Assembly: GCA_944321145.1 (NCBI GenBank)
Contig: CALUKF010000007.1
Location: 17,065 to 81,064 of the forward strand
DNA: 64,000 nt
DNA from: an uncultured Odoribacter sp.
GTDB lineage: Bacteria; Bacteroidota; Bacteroidia; Bacteroidales; Marinifilaceae
Direction of reading: 5' to 3'
Shown here: positions 26,509 through 36,051 of the stretch, piece after piece
How the letters are laid out: each line of letters begins with the position of its first letter
How positions within the stretch are numbered: position 1 is the first letter of the stretch
The notes under the pieces: model-generated
Database searches by the model: none
What the model was told of the DNA's origin: nothing
Seen by the model: only the letters and a program-made list of their open reading frames with translations
Made by a program: the position numbers and the translations under genes

Positions 26509-27414
26509 TTATTCACACATTAGATTCCCAATCTCTTGCAAATCCACATCATAATTCTCAATGAAATGCGTGCGCAAGATGTCATATTTCTCCTTGACCA
26601 AGGGCCACTCCAAATCGCTTGCCCACTCTTCCGCAGACCGGGTCAGCATGCACCCGATAAACGCGCTTAAATCCGAGTCGTCATCAATGGTATTGGAAGG
26701 CCAACCCAATTGCATATACCAGTAAGTAGGTCCCGCGCTGTTGTATCCTTCAAGGAACCCCCTCGCCCGGGCATAGTCCGGGGAGGTCTCATCGACTGAA
26801 ACTGCTACGCTGGTATAATCGCTGACTTCAAAAAATTCCTCCGGGTATTCGATTTTTTCTTGACGCTTCAGGAAAGACCAAAACGACACCTGCAAGTCAT
26901 TCTTAAAAGTCCGCAACTCCTCTTGGGTCAAGTCCTTCAACTTTTCATCGCACTTGCCCACCATAAACGAATAGTTTCCGGAGTGCACGGTTTTCTCTGA
27001 ATCAACTTCTCCCGTTGCAGCATTTAACCTTTCAATCTTCTTGGTTAAGAAAATCTGGTAAGGCAAGGTCTGTTGGTTGAACGATTCAGGATAAGCCTTA
27101 AACCATATCTTATCCAAGAAGTCCATCATGTCTTCGACATATTTAGGGTCAGGAGATTGGTAAATTACCAAACCTCGTTCTATACCAGTATCGTAATACA
27201 CGTCCTTCTCCGTATAGTCATATAAAACATACGTCCCGTATTTTTCGTACATCTCCACAATGCGGTCATCCGCCTCAGATTCGCCTTGCGGCAATTCGTA
27301 ATCCGGGGTCAACGGCTCTATGTCCTTGATTGCCGGATCTTCTGCACATCCCACGCACCATCCAAGCAACAGCATCGGCAAATATTGTATCAACTTTTTC
27401 ATATCATATTCCAT
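26509..27414 (-). CDS. SusCD-associated lipoprotein, metallohydrolase-like without HExxH
   Basis: 301 residues, lipobox GWCVGCAED (Cys23 from the first Met). Size, position right after SusD and the pattern of the N-terminal half (YGTYVLYDYTEKDVYYDTG, then LDKIWFKAYPESFNQQTLPYQIFLTKKI) match the substrate-import-associated zinc metallohydrolase lipoproteins. In that family an HExxH zinc motif follows the strand that here reads NYSFMVGKCDEKLKDLTQEE. No HExxH or HE pair is present anywhere, so this copy is probably not catalytic and may be a binding subunit of the receptor complex. Confidence 0.7.
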   Translation of the reverse strand: MEYDMKKLIQYLPMLLLGWCVGCAEDPAIKDIEPLTPDYELPQGESEADDRIVEMYEKYGTYVLYDYTEKDVYYDTGIERGLVIYQSPDPKYVEDMMDFLDKIWFKAYPESFNQQTLPYQIFLTKKIERLNAATGEVDSEKTVHSGNYSFMVGKCDEKLKDLTQEELRTFKNDLQVSFWSFLKRQEKIEYPEEFFEVSDYTSVAVSVDETSPDYARARGFLEGYNSAGPTYWYMQLGWPSNTIDDDSDLSAFIGCMLTRSAEEWASDLEWPLVKEKYDILRTHFIENYDVDLQEIGNLMCE

Positions 27415-27421
27415 TTATAGA

Positions 27422-28855
27422 TTAATCCTTCAATTCTCCTACCCTCTTCGGTTCATAAGCCGAAGCGTTTTGCTCCAATTGGATGTTGTTCTTAATCGCC
27501 TCAGACGGGATAGGCAGCGTATAAAGCGGGTCTTTCTCCTGCAGCGTATAAGTCATCCAAGCGTCTTTCCCGTATTGCTTGTAATCGTGCGTGATGGCAG
27601 GCATCCCGTAGCGGCGCAAATCAAACCAGCGGTGCCCCTCGAAGCACAATTCCGCGTAGCGTTCCGTGCGTATCTCGTCCAGCAATTGGGCTTCATCTGT
27701 GATATTCACGTCCTCATAATCCACAATGCGGTTGCGCCGCAACTCGTTCAAGTCAGTCAGAGCCAAGGTGTTTTTGTTTGCCTGTTCCGACAGCACGTAT
27801 GCCTCTGCCCGGTTCAGATAAGCTTCCGAAATGCGAATGGTATTGGTCGGCGTCGTTCCGTAATTTGATATCTTGCATATAGCTTCCTCATACACTATTT
27901 CATCCTCGTACTCATCATAAGTACAGAACCAGAATATCTCCCTCCGGTCTGACTTTCCTGCAAAGCACTCCATCAAACTGCTTGAAGGTGCCAAGATGAT
28001 TCCGTCATACACTTCTCCGGCATCTCCGTACACCCACTCCACTTCGCTGTTGTCATACGAGTACATCGTAAATCCCCCCTTTTCTGCCAATTTCGTGTAA
28101 TCCGTCAAGCCCTCTGCCGACTCGATGGCTCGGCTTGCCGCAGTGACGGCATCGTCATAGCGTTCCATGAAGAGGTACACCCGCGACAGGATGATGTCCA
28201 CCGTCGTGCTGTTGATGCGGTAATCTCCCCGCGTCTTGGGAAGCTGGTTGAACAGTTCGGAGGAGGTTTCCAAATCTTCCACGATTTGCTCGTAGACTTC
28301 CCCCACCGTGTTGCGCTTCATCCCGTTCTCCACCAACGCTGCCGTCAGCTTCAAGGGCACCCCCAGGGCTTCTTTGTTGTAATTGTAAGGCTCGCCAAAC
28401 AGGTTCACCAGGAAGAAGTAATAGAATCCCCTCAACCCCAAGGCTTCCGCCTTCACCCGGTCTCGGGTCTCTTGGTCGCCTCTGGCACCGTCAATTCCGT
28501 CCAATACGGCATTCACGCCCATAATCAAGGCGTAAGCATCTGCGTATGCCGAATTGATCATGGTTTCCGTCTCCCACATGTCCGGTTGCCAAGTAAAAAC
28601 GCCTTCCACTTCCATCGAGTAAGAATAATCGTCTCCCCAGTCAAACACATCGCTGCGGAGTTGGGTCTCGTCGCTCAGCACAAACAGCATTTGCCAAATA
28701 TCGGAGTATCCCATATAATTCAAGACCAATTCGCTGTAATCATACACCGTTTCAGGAATCACCTCGTCCTGCGAACTTTCCTTCAGGAAATTCGAGCAAC
28801 CCGACATTCCCAAGCCCGCTACGAAGACCAATATAAATAATCTCAGTCGTTTCAT
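27422..28855 (-). CDS. SusD/RagB-family nutrient-binding lipoprotein
   Basis: 477 residues with lipobox GLGMSGCSN (Cys20). TPR-like helices and the C-terminal block RTERYAELCFEGHRWFDLRRYGMP...YTLPIPSEAIKNN are diagnostic of RagB/SusD. It caps the SusC-like channel at the cell surface and binds the incoming ligand. The 24-bp gap to the SusC gene and shared strand show one operon. No glycoside hydrolases are nearby, so the ligand may be a peptide or another non-glycan compound. Confidence 0.93.
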   Translation of the reverse strand: MKRLRLFILVFVAGLGMSGCSNFLKESSQDEVIPETVYDYSELVLNYMGYSDIWQMLFVLSDETQLRSDVFDWGDDYSYSMEVEGVFTWQPDMWETETMINSAYADAYALIMGVNAVLDGIDGARGDQETRDRVKAEALGLRGFYYFFLVNLFGEPYNYNKEALGVPLKLTAALVENGMKRNTVGEVYEQIVEDLETSSELFNQLPKTRGDYRINSTTVDIILSRVYLFMERYDDAVTAASRAIESAEGLTDYTKLAEKGGFTMYSYDNSEVEWVYGDAGEVYDGIILAPSSSLMECFAGKSDRREIFWFCTYDEYEDEIVYEEAICKISNYGTTPTNTIRISEAYLNRAEAYVLSEQANKNTLALTDLNELRRNRIVDYEDVNITDEAQLLDEIRTERYAELCFEGHRWFDLRRYGMPAITHDYKQYGKDAWMTYTLQEKDPLYTLPIPSEAIKNNIQLEQNASAYEPKRVGELKD

Positions 28856-28879
28856 GTTATTTTCTTTATGCGTTTACTA

Positions 28880-31800
28880 TTAAAACATTATTTGCAGGGA
28901 CAAAGAGGTCGTCCGGCGCGTTGGCCAATCTCCTGTCTCCGGGTCTAATCCGTCCCACTTCTTGTCCGATACCCACATAAACGGGTTGCTCATGCTTGCC
29001 GACAGGGAGAGGTACCCCAACCCCGCTTTGTCCAACCACTCTCCCGTAAAGTCATACGACAAAGAAAGGGAACGGCAACGGATAAAGTCCGTATTCGCCA
29101 CCCGGATGTCAGACAGGTTGTACATGGCATAGCAATTCTCCCGCTGCTCCGTGGAAGTCTTGGTTTCCGGCAAATAAATCTCTTCATCTTGCGTATAGCT
29201 GGGCAGCGTGGGGTAAATCGTCTGGTCTCCCGGTTGCCGCCAGCGGTTCATCAATTTGCGGGATACGTTCTGCTCCGGACGGGGCAACCCCGAACCGTTA
29301 CCGCTTCCGCTTTCTGCAGGATACAAGTTCGGTAACCGGTTGTGCCCGCCCCATTGCACGGCGAACAAAGCCGACAGGGAGAGTTGCTTGTACTTGAACA
29401 TCATGTTCAACCCGCCGGAGAAATCAGGCGTGAACTTCCCGGTCTCCACCAAAAAGTCTTTGGGGCTGTCAGCATTTTCATATTCGATATCCATGTGTTT
29501 GAACGTTGGCATCCCCGTTTCATCGTCCAAGCCCGCAAATTCGTATGAATAGAACGTAGAATAAGGACGTCCGTCCACCACGGCAGAGCCGTTCAGATAA
29601 TCATCCAGCGTATTGATACGTTCGTTCTTGTCCACCGTATTGTTGGTCACCGACGTATTCAGTGAAAGTTGCCACGTGAAATCCTTTGTCCGCACAGGCA
29701 CCAAATTAATCACAAAATCATAACCGTTATTTTTCATCGTGGAGCCGGAAACCACGCCGTTCTCCATGCCGTTCTCGAAAGGAATGTTCCGTGAAGAAAG
29801 CACATAGCTGGTCTTGCGGAAGTAGTTGAACGTGAAGTTCAGCCGCCCTTTCAGGAACGAAGCGTCCAACCCGAAGTTCCACGTCTTCGTCTTCTCCCAG
29901 CCCAAATTCGGATAAGGCAGGAACTTTATCGCCAATCCGTAATCGCCATACTGTTTGAGATACGACTCCGTCGCAATCAGATTCGGCGACACGGAAGTCA
30001 CCGCATTCCCCTGGTACCCGTAGGAGCCGTAAATGTCCAAATTGTTCAGCCACCATGTAGCCGCCCAGAAAGGCTCGCTCGCCACCCTCCACTTGAAGCC
30101 TGCCGACCACGTCGGTTGGAAGCGTTTGTTCTTGTCTTGCCCGAAGCGGTTGGACGCATCCACGCGGGCACTGAAGTTCAGCACGTAACGGTCATCATAC
30201 GTGTACACGGCAGAACCGTATTCGCTCAACTGGTTCTCTACCCGGTTGACGACCGTGTGCGACCCGTTCACGATGTCGCTATTATCCATCGTCATGCCAT
30301 AGGTGCTTTCATGTTCGGCAGGAGGCAGGACGAAAGATTCCCCTCGGGTGGGCATGTACCCGTACCGCGTGTTGGTCTCCCCCTTCGTTTTGGTGGAATT
30401 GGTCTCAATACCCAGCTGCAATACCAACCGGTGTACATCCTTGATTGAACAGTCGTACACCAGGCTGTTTCTCACGGAGATGCCTTGGGTATTGGTCAAT
30501 GTCGTTTCCAGCAACCCGCCCATGGGAAGCGGCGAACATCCTGCTTCCTCGCTGTTTGCCGAATATTCCCCGTACTCATACCCGCGGATGCTGCTGATGT
30601 AGAACGAAGGCTCGTCTGCCCATTGCTTGGTGTCGGCAGAAGAAGAGGAGAAAGAGAACATCCCTTGGTAAGTCAATCCCTTCAAAAACTCCCACTGCAC
30701 GTCCAGCGTCGTGCCCCACGTGCGGGTGCGGTTTTCGCTCGCCGTATTGTCCATTTCATTCAAAATGTTGTAATTGTAAATGGTGCCACCCGTAACGTAG
30801 CTCGCACTGCCTTTCTTTTCGTGGTAATACAACGAGCCGTCCTCATTGTAAGCCGGAATCGCCCGTGACGTATTGTAAGCATAATTGAACGGGTCAACGC
30901 CGTAAGCAAACCCCTTCACCTCGCGCAGGCTTGCATTCAGCAGGAAAGACACCTGCACCTTGTCCCAAAGCTGCAAACTCGTGTTGGAGGAAGCCGTGAA
31001 GTTCGTCGAACTGTTGCCCCTTGCCTCTCCGTTTTCCTGTGAATATCCCAACGAAATGCGGTTCTGTATCTTCTCCGAGCCGCCGCTGATGCCCAAATGG
31101 TGGGAATGGTTGAACGTGTTGCGGAACAGGATGTCAAACCAGTCCGTATTTGTCCGTGCCATACGTTCATACTCTTTGTTCATCTCTTCCAACGTGATTT
31201 CCCCGTTAAACAATTTCTGTTCCAACCCGTAGTAACCCATCGGGAGGATAAATGAACTTGACTGATATTGCTTCCGTTCCTCATGTATCTCCCGTTGGAA
31301 CTGCATGTGCTCCGCCGAGTTCATCAGGTCGTACAGCCCGTACCGGGGACGTTGCCCGATGGTGAAATCGCCGCTGTAGCTGAGTTGGATTCTCCCGACC
31401 TGCGCCTTCTTCGTCGTGATGACAATCACCCCGTTTGCTGCCTGCGAACCGTAAATTGCCGTTGCCGAAGCGTCTTTCAGCACCGTGATAGACTCAATGT
31501 CGCGGGGATTCAGCCATGAAATCGCGTTCCCTGCCAGCTCCGTGATATCGTCCGCATCCGTGGAAAACTTGAAATTGTCATCCGAATTGAACGGCTGCGG
31601 GTCGCGCTGGATTACGCCGTCCACCACCCACAGCGGCTCCTGACTGCCCAGCAGCGTCGAGGTGCCCCGCACCCGGATTTTGGGCGTCGCGCCCACCATC
31701 CCCGTCTGGTTCTGCACCAACATGCCTGGCACCACGCCCTGCAACATCTGGTCAATCGACGACACGCCTGCCATCATGATGTCCTCCGCCTTCACCGTCG

Positions 31801-32506
31801 TCGCCGCGCCCGTGTAATTTCCTTTCGACACATTGCCGTATCCCGTCACCACCACCTCGTTCATCTCTTGGATATCTTCTTTCAGCACCACATTGATAGT
31901 CTCCTTCCCTGCATATTTCACCACCTGCGTCTCGAACCCCACAAACGAGAATGCCAGCGAAAAAGCCTCGTCCCCCAGCACCGGGACTGTCAAGGCATAA
32001 TGCCCGTCCACATCCGTCGCCGTCCCGATAGTCACCCCGACCTCGTCTTCTTGCACTAATACGGTCACTCCCGGCAATGGCTGGTGCTTGGGGTCACGCA
32101 CAATGCCCCGCACTTGGACAGCCTTAATTTCCTCTCCCTTCGCCTCCTTCTTCTTGATAATAATGTAATTGTCATCATACTGCCACTCAAACGGCTGCCC
32201 GGCGAAGAGCTTCTTCAGTGCCTCCTCCACCGTCCCGTTCGCGACGTGCAGCGTCACGGGCGACAACCCCTTCAGCTGCTCCGTGTTGTACATGAAATTG
32301 AGCCCCGTCTGCTCCTTGATTTGCTGGAAGACAAGCGAAATGTCCGCCTGCTCCACGTTGATACTCACTTTCTGTTCCTGGGCGGCAAGCGTGAGAGGCG
32401 TGAAAATCACCGCTATCCACGCAATTGCCAGCGTCCGGCAGAAAAATCTTGTCTTTTTTCGCCATTTTTTAGGCGAAGAAATGCCCATTGTGTTGGTTTT
32501 CTCCAT
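28880..32506 (-). CDS. SusC/RagA-family TonB-dependent transporter with STN domain
   Basis: 1208 residues. After a long signal region (about 1-43) comes an STN (secretin/TonB short) domain (about 46-115, VSINVEQADISLVFQQIKEQTGLNF) and a carboxypeptidase-like domain (about 125-210). The plug (about 215-340) has the SusC signature EVVVTGYGNVSKGNYTGA. The barrel ends in an aromatic strand (TSLSLQIMF). The STN domain is the signalling part that talks to an anti-sigma factor, matching the FecR and ECF sigma genes directly upstream. It imports a SusD-captured ligand using TonB. Confidence 0.93.
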   Translation of the reverse strand: MEKTNTMGISSPKKWRKKTRFFCRTLAIAWIAVIFTPLTLAAQEQKVSINVEQADISLVFQQIKEQTGLNFMYNTEQLKGLSPVTLHVANGTVEEALKKLFAGQPFEWQYDDNYIIIKKKEAKGEEIKAVQVRGIVRDPKHQPLPGVTVLVQEDEVGVTIGTATDVDGHYALTVPVLGDEAFSLAFSFVGFETQVVKYAGKETINVVLKEDIQEMNEVVVTGYGNVSKGNYTGAATTVKAEDIMMAGVSSIDQMLQGVVPGMLVQNQTGMVGATPKIRVRGTSTLLGSQEPLWVVDGVIQRDPQPFNSDDNFKFSTDADDITELAGNAISWLNPRDIESITVLKDASATAIYGSQAANGVIVITTKKAQVGRIQLSYSGDFTIGQRPRYGLYDLMNSAEHMQFQREIHEERKQYQSSSFILPMGYYGLEQKLFNGEITLEEMNKEYERMARTNTDWFDILFRNTFNHSHHLGISGGSEKIQNRISLGYSQENGEARGNSSTNFTASSNTSLQLWDKVQVSFLLNASLREVKGFAYGVDPFNYAYNTSRAIPAYNEDGSLYYHEKKGSASYVTGGTIYNYNILNEMDNTASENRTRTWGTTLDVQWEFLKGLTYQGMFSFSSSSADTKQWADEPSFYISSIRGYEYGEYSANSEEAGCSPLPMGGLLETTLTNTQGISVRNSLVYDCSIKDVHRLVLQLGIETNSTKTKGETNTRYGYMPTRGESFVLPPAEHESTYGMTMDNSDIVNGSHTVVNRVENQLSEYGSAVYTYDDRYVLNFSARVDASNRFGQDKNKRFQPTWSAGFKWRVASEPFWAATWWLNNLDIYGSYGYQGNAVTSVSPNLIATESYLKQYGDYGLAIKFLPYPNLGWEKTKTWNFGLDASFLKGRLNFTFNYFRKTSYVLSSRNIPFENGMENGVVSGSTMKNNGYDFVINLVPVRTKDFTWQLSLNTSVTNNTVDKNERINTLDDYLNGSAVVDGRPYSTFYSYEFAGLDDETGMPTFKHMDIEYENADSPKDFLVETGKFTPDFSGGLNMMFKYKQLSLSALFAVQWGGHNRLPNLYPAESGSGNGSGLPRPEQNVSRKLMNRWRQPGDQTIYPTLPSYTQDEEIYLPETKTSTEQRENCYAMYNLSDIRVANTDFIRCRSLSLSYDFTGEWLDKAGLGYLSLSASMSNPFMWVSDKKWDGLDPETGDWPTRRTTSLSLQIMF

Positions 32507-32564
32507 AATTTTGTGATTATAAAATTGTGATTTGATATGGATGCCTCAAACATCCGTTTGCGAG

Positions 32565-32590
32565 CCGCGAGTTGTTGGAGCAACTTGCGG
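32565..32590. promoter_or_regulatory. Hairpin between the FecR and SusC genes
   Basis: CCGCGAGTTG and CAACTTGCGG form a 10-bp stem (one G-U) with a 6-nt loop in the 105-bp gap. No T run follows, so an attenuator or mRNA stabiliser is as likely as a terminator. Confidence 0.45.
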
Positions 32591-32611
32591 TTTACTTTTA
32601 GTCATCTGCTC

Positions 32612-33748
32612 TCAGGGCGCATACACGGTCACGCTCTCCCCCTTCACGCCGAAAAGCACGGTGCCCGTCGACTCCATCCGCTCCAACCCCTCCTCAAACG
32701 AGTCGTTCCGGTCGAGAATCCCCGAAAACCACACCTCCTTCGCCCCTTCCGTGGCATAGAACACATGCAGCCCGTACCACGACGCCAGCCGCTCCATGAT
32801 GTCCTCCACGCGTGCATTGTCAAACACAAACTCCCCGTCCTTCCACGCAATGTACGCATACGGCGACACGTCGCTCACCGCAATGCCGCTCCCCTCCCCG
32901 CCGTATTCCGCCAGCTGCCTCGGCTTCAGCACCGCCTCCTCGCCCGTCTCCCGCACGCGCACACCCACCTTCCCTTCGACGAGCACCGTCTGGATGTTCG
33001 TCTCAGAATAAGCGTTCACGTTAAATTCCGTACCGTACACCTTTACCTCCACCCCGTATGCCTCCACGAGGAACGGGTGCGTCCCGTCATGCGCCACGTC
33101 GAAATATGCCTCTCCCCACAGCTCCACCTTCCGCTCCTTCCCTTGGAACCGCTCCGGATAACGGATGACCGTCTGTTCGTTCACCCACACCCGCGTCCCG
33201 TCCGCCAGTGTCAGCTGGTAAGCCCCGCCTGCAGGCGTCCGCAGCGTGTTCAGCCGCTCCTCCGCCGTGCTGCCTGCTCCGGCAACCGCTACAGCCGTAT
33301 AATCCAGCCCCCTCGCCGTGTCGTAAGGAATCCCCTCCCCGGCAGTTCCCCCGCCCTGCGGGTCTATGAACAACTGCTCGCCGCTCGCCAGCGTCAGCTC
33401 CACCAGCTTCCGGGGAGCCTCCACCTCCGCCGCCGGGACGCCTCCCGTCCGGAACAAATCCCCGCCAACGATGGCAAGGACGGCAACGGCAGCCGCCGCT
33501 GCGCACCAACCTGCAATCCTGCGGCGGAGCTTCCGCCCGTTCCCCCGCCGTTGCAAACGCGGCATCTCCGCCGGTTGCGCCTCATGCCCCTTCTGTGCCG
33601 ACAGCACTTTCCGGATGAGAGCCAACTCGTCTACCAGCTCCTCGTGCCCCGGCTCCGCCAGCCACGCCCGGGCTTCCTCCTCGGGCACTTCCTCCCGGTG
33701 GTTCAGCAGCCGTATGGCAAATTCAATATCTTCGTTCGTGTAATTCAT
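32612..33748 (-). CDS. FecR-family anti-sigma factor
   Basis: 378 residues from ATG 33748 (MNYTNEDIEFAIRLLN); the frame extends further back over the sigma gene end. Layout: cytoplasmic helical N-terminus (about 1-75), one membrane helix (about 80-98, IAGWCAAAAAVAVLAIVGG), then a periplasmic FecR domain with LRTPAGGAYQLTLADGTRVWVNEQTVIRYPERF and KVELWGEAYFDVAHD. A DUF4974-type end follows (MERLASWYGLHVFY...). It holds the ECF sigma factor until the STN domain of the receptor signals substrate binding. Confidence 0.92.
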   Translation of the reverse strand: MNYTNEDIEFAIRLLNHREEVPEEEARAWLAEPGHEELVDELALIRKVLSAQKGHEAQPAEMPRLQRRGNGRKLRRRIAGWCAAAAAVAVLAIVGGDLFRTGGVPAAEVEAPRKLVELTLASGEQLFIDPQGGGTAGEGIPYDTARGLDYTAVAVAGAGSTAEERLNTLRTPAGGAYQLTLADGTRVWVNEQTVIRYPERFQGKERKVELWGEAYFDVAHDGTHPFLVEAYGVEVKVYGTEFNVNAYSETNIQTVLVEGKVGVRVRETGEEAVLKPRQLAEYGGEGSGIAVSDVSPYAYIAWKDGEFVFDNARVEDIMERLASWYGLHVFYATEGAKEVWFSGILDRNDSFEEGLERMESTGTVLFGVKGESVTVYAP

Positions 33749-33822
33749 AATGCAATATTTCATCTTTTGTCCATAACACAACCTACCCCCCGGAATGGGT
33801 GACAGCAAAATCAAAAAAAATT

Positions 33823-34386
33823 TCAGGATTTCCACGCAAAAACGAGCAGCGACATCATATCCCTCTGTGCGTCATCGTCTTCCGCATTTGTCAATTCCGC
33901 CCTCAAAAATGACAATCCCCGCGCCAGGTGCGTCTTCAGCGAATTGACGGTGATGCCCATCTCGTCGGCAGCCGCCTGGTATCTCTTCCCCTCCACGACG
34001 CACTTCACGATGGCTTCCCGCTGCTTCTCCGACAGCTCCCCCATCTTCACCCTCAGCCGCTCCTCCCGGCTCTCGATGGTGCGCCAATCCTCCGCCACAT
34101 GCTCCATCCAGGCGGCGATTTCCTGCTCGTTGTCCTCCTGCACGCGCTTGTGCTTCAGGTGGTTCAACGCCCGGTTGCGCGCCAGCGTGAGCAGGTACGC
34201 CTTCACGGGGTACGAGGCATCGATGCGCTCCCGGTTGTCCCACAGGATGACAAACACGTCCTGCGCAATGTCCTTCGCCGCCTCCCCGTCGTTCACATAC
34301 CCCGCCACGAACTGCACGACATTCCCGAAGTACGTCGTGTACAGGCGGCTGAATGCGCCCTCGTCCAAAGCAGGCTTCTTGTCCAT
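33823..34386 (-). CDS. ECF (FecI-like) RNA polymerase sigma factor
   Basis: 187 residues from ATG 34386 (MDKKPALDEGAFSRLYTTYF). The frame is open 73 codons upstream, but that part crosses the -7 box and array B. Region 2 is VNDGEAAKDIAQDVFVILWDNRERID. Region 4 is LSEKQREAIVKCVVEGKRYQAAADEMGITVNSLKTHLARGLSFL, a good helix-turn-helix. It should drive the SusC/SusD operon downstream when released by the FecR protein. The 74-bp gap to fecR fits co-transcription. Confidence 0.93.
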   Translation of the reverse strand: MDKKPALDEGAFSRLYTTYFGNVVQFVAGYVNDGEAAKDIAQDVFVILWDNRERIDASYPVKAYLLTLARNRALNHLKHKRVQEDNEQEIAAWMEHVAEDWRTIESREERLRVKMGELSEKQREAIVKCVVEGKRYQAAADEMGITVNSLKTHLARGLSFLRAELTNAEDDDAQRDMMSLLVFAWKS

Positions 34387-34412
34387 ACGTGCAAACGGTG
34401 TTAATATTTCCG

Positions 34413-34420
34413 CAAAAATA
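34413..34420 (-). promoter_or_regulatory. Promoter -7 box of the ECF sigma gene
   Basis: TATTTTTG on the minus strand, 26 bp before the start. Confidence 0.5.
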
Positions 34421-34520
34421 CTTTTTTCCTGTGAAAAATATCCCTCCTCCCGGCAATTATTTTTTATCCATCCGCATGCAGCCGCATGCACCGAGCCGGC
34501 GGTTGCCTGCAATGGGGGAT

Positions 34521-34718
34521 AATCTTCGTGCCGGCATGCCGGGATGCCCGTGTGCAGGGCTTGTGTTGCTCTATAGTTACTCCTTGGTTCACACATCCTT
34601 ACCACTAAGTTCCCATATGCTTCCCATATCTGAGGATATGGCAGGTATATGGGAACCTACGGGCAACCTTGTGGGAGACTACCAGCAACCATAGAGCAAC
34701 CTGCCGGCAAATCATGTG
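34521..34718. repeat. 11-bp-phased palindromic array B
   Basis: About 18 units on exact 11-bp steps. Left half: GTTGCTCTATA (34565), GTTCACACATC (34587), GTTCCCATATG (34609). Right half: CAGGTATATGG (34642), CAACCTTGTGG (34664), CAACCATAGAG (34686). The dyad centre is 34632.5: 34609-34630 pairs with 34635-34656, and 34565-34579 pairs with 34686-34700 (one mismatch). Left units mostly start G/CTT, right units mostly CAACC/GAACC. The words are unrelated to those of array A. It lies between the divergent sigma and DUF4923 genes. Confidence 0.82.
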
Positions 34719-34832
34719 ATATAAATGAACAGCCGACCCCCTCCGGGGCGCTTCCCCGGAAGCGGGGAAAGAGCCGGGCGGGGGAGGAGAAAAAAATCGG
34801 GGCGGGGATGCGGGGATTTGGCGGGGATTGCG

Positions 34833-34840
34833 TATCTTTG
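34833..34840 (+). promoter_or_regulatory. Promoter -7 box of the DUF4923 gene
   Basis: TATCTTTG, 29 bp before ATG 34869. Confidence 0.6.
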
Positions 34841-34868
34841 GAGGGTGAAATTTAAAAAGGGATTTACG

Positions 34869-35480
34869 ATGAAAAGATGGATATTGATAGCGGCGGCGCT
34901 GGTGCTGGGCGCGACGGAAGGACAGGCGCAGAGCCTGAAGGATTTGCTGAACTCACAGGTGGTGAAGGACGTGGTGACGTCGGTGACGGGAGGACGGAAG
35001 CTGACGGCGGCGAACCTCACGGGGACGTGGCGGTATGTGAACCCGGCGTTGCAGCTGAAGCACGACGGGGCGCTGATGAACGTGGCGGGGACGGCGGCTA
35101 CGTCGGAGCTGGAAGGGAAGCTGAAGGATTTCCTCGCGCGGGCGGGGGTGCAGGAGGGGCTGTTCGGATATGTGTTTGCGGAGGACAGCACGTTCACGAG
35201 CGAGCTGAAGGGGATGAAGCTGAAGGGGACATACGAGGCGCACGAAGCGGAGGGGACGGTGACGCTGCGGTATAAGGTGGCGAAGTGGGACGCGCTGTCG
35301 CTGACGGCGGACGTGGTGCTGACGGGCGAGCGGCTGACGCTGTTGTTCGAGGCGGACAAGCTGCTGGATTTCCTGGCAAAGGTGAGCTCCATCTCCGGCG
35401 GGACGGTGATGCAGGCGGTGAACAAGCTAGCGACGACGTACGAAGGGCTGATGCTCGGATTTGATTTGGAAAAGGAATAA
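34869..35480 (+). CDS. DUF4923 family secreted protein
   Basis: 203 residues from ATG 34869 (MKRWILIAAALVLGATEGQAQ, a signal peptide); the open frame begins 48 codons earlier but crosses the promoter. The mature part has LKDLLNSQVVKDVVTSVTGG, then NLTGTWRYVNPALQLKHDGALMNVAGTAA, which are typical of DUF4923 (a lipocalin-like beta fold in Bacteroidetes). Function unknown. It is followed 14 bp later by a histidine phosphatase gene on the same strand. Confidence 0.85.
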   Translation: MKRWILIAAALVLGATEGQAQSLKDLLNSQVVKDVVTSVTGGRKLTAANLTGTWRYVNPALQLKHDGALMNVAGTAATSELEGKLKDFLARAGVQEGLFGYVFAEDSTFTSELKGMKLKGTYEAHEAEGTVTLRYKVAKWDALSLTADVVLTGERLTLLFEADKLLDFLAKVSSISGGTVMQAVNKLATTYEGLMLGFDLEKE

Positions 35481-35493
35481 AGGAGGGAGAGGC

Positions 35494-36015
35494 ATGGAAC
35501 AGGTGAGGTTGTATCTGACAAGGCACGGGGAGACGCTGGAGAACCGGCGGCACGTCCTGCAGGGGCAGTTGCCGGGGACGCTGTCGGACACGGGGTTGCG
35601 GCAGGCGGAGGAGCTAGCGCAGCGGATGGAGGGGGTGGCGCTGGACGCGGTGGTGGCGAGCGACCTGGCACGGAGCGTGCGGACGGCGGAGGCGGTGGCA
35701 CGGCGGAAAGGGCTGGCGGTGGACGTGACGCCGCTGCTGAGGGAGATGGACTGGGGGGTGTACACGGGGCAGGCGTTGGTGGACGTGGATTGGATGCACC
35801 TGCCGGAGAGCGTGGAGCAGGTGGAGGCGTTGTACCGGCGGGCAGGGGAGTTTCTGGCGTACATCAAGAAGAAATATGCCGGGCAGCGGGTGCTGGCAGT
35901 GGGGCACGGGGCGTTCAACCGGGCGGTGATGTGCCGCTACGAGGGGCGCGAGCCGTTTGACATGGTGGGGATGCCCATCATGGAGAATACGGCAGTGGCG
36001 GAACTGGTATATTGA
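35494..36015 (+). CDS. Histidine phosphatase family protein
   Basis: 173 residues from ATG 35494 (MEQVRLYLTRHGETLENRRHVLQGQLPG). The RHG motif (Arg10-His11) gives the phospho-histidine. VVASDLARSVRTAEAVA and VLAVGHGAFNRAVM supply the remaining catalytic residues. Cytoplasmic phosphatase of the phosphoglycerate-mutase-like superfamily; substrate unknown. A second, more CobC-like member lies at 38901, so the cobalamin role is assigned there. Confidence 0.88.
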   Translation: MEQVRLYLTRHGETLENRRHVLQGQLPGTLSDTGLRQAEELAQRMEGVALDAVVASDLARSVRTAEAVARRKGLAVDVTPLLREMDWGVYTGQALVDVDWMHLPESVEQVEALYRRAGEFLAYIKKKYAGQRVLAVGHGAFNRAVMCRYEGREPFDMVGMPIMENTAVAELVY

Positions 36016-36051
36016 CGGGAAGAAGGTATATAAACGAAATACGATAATGGC

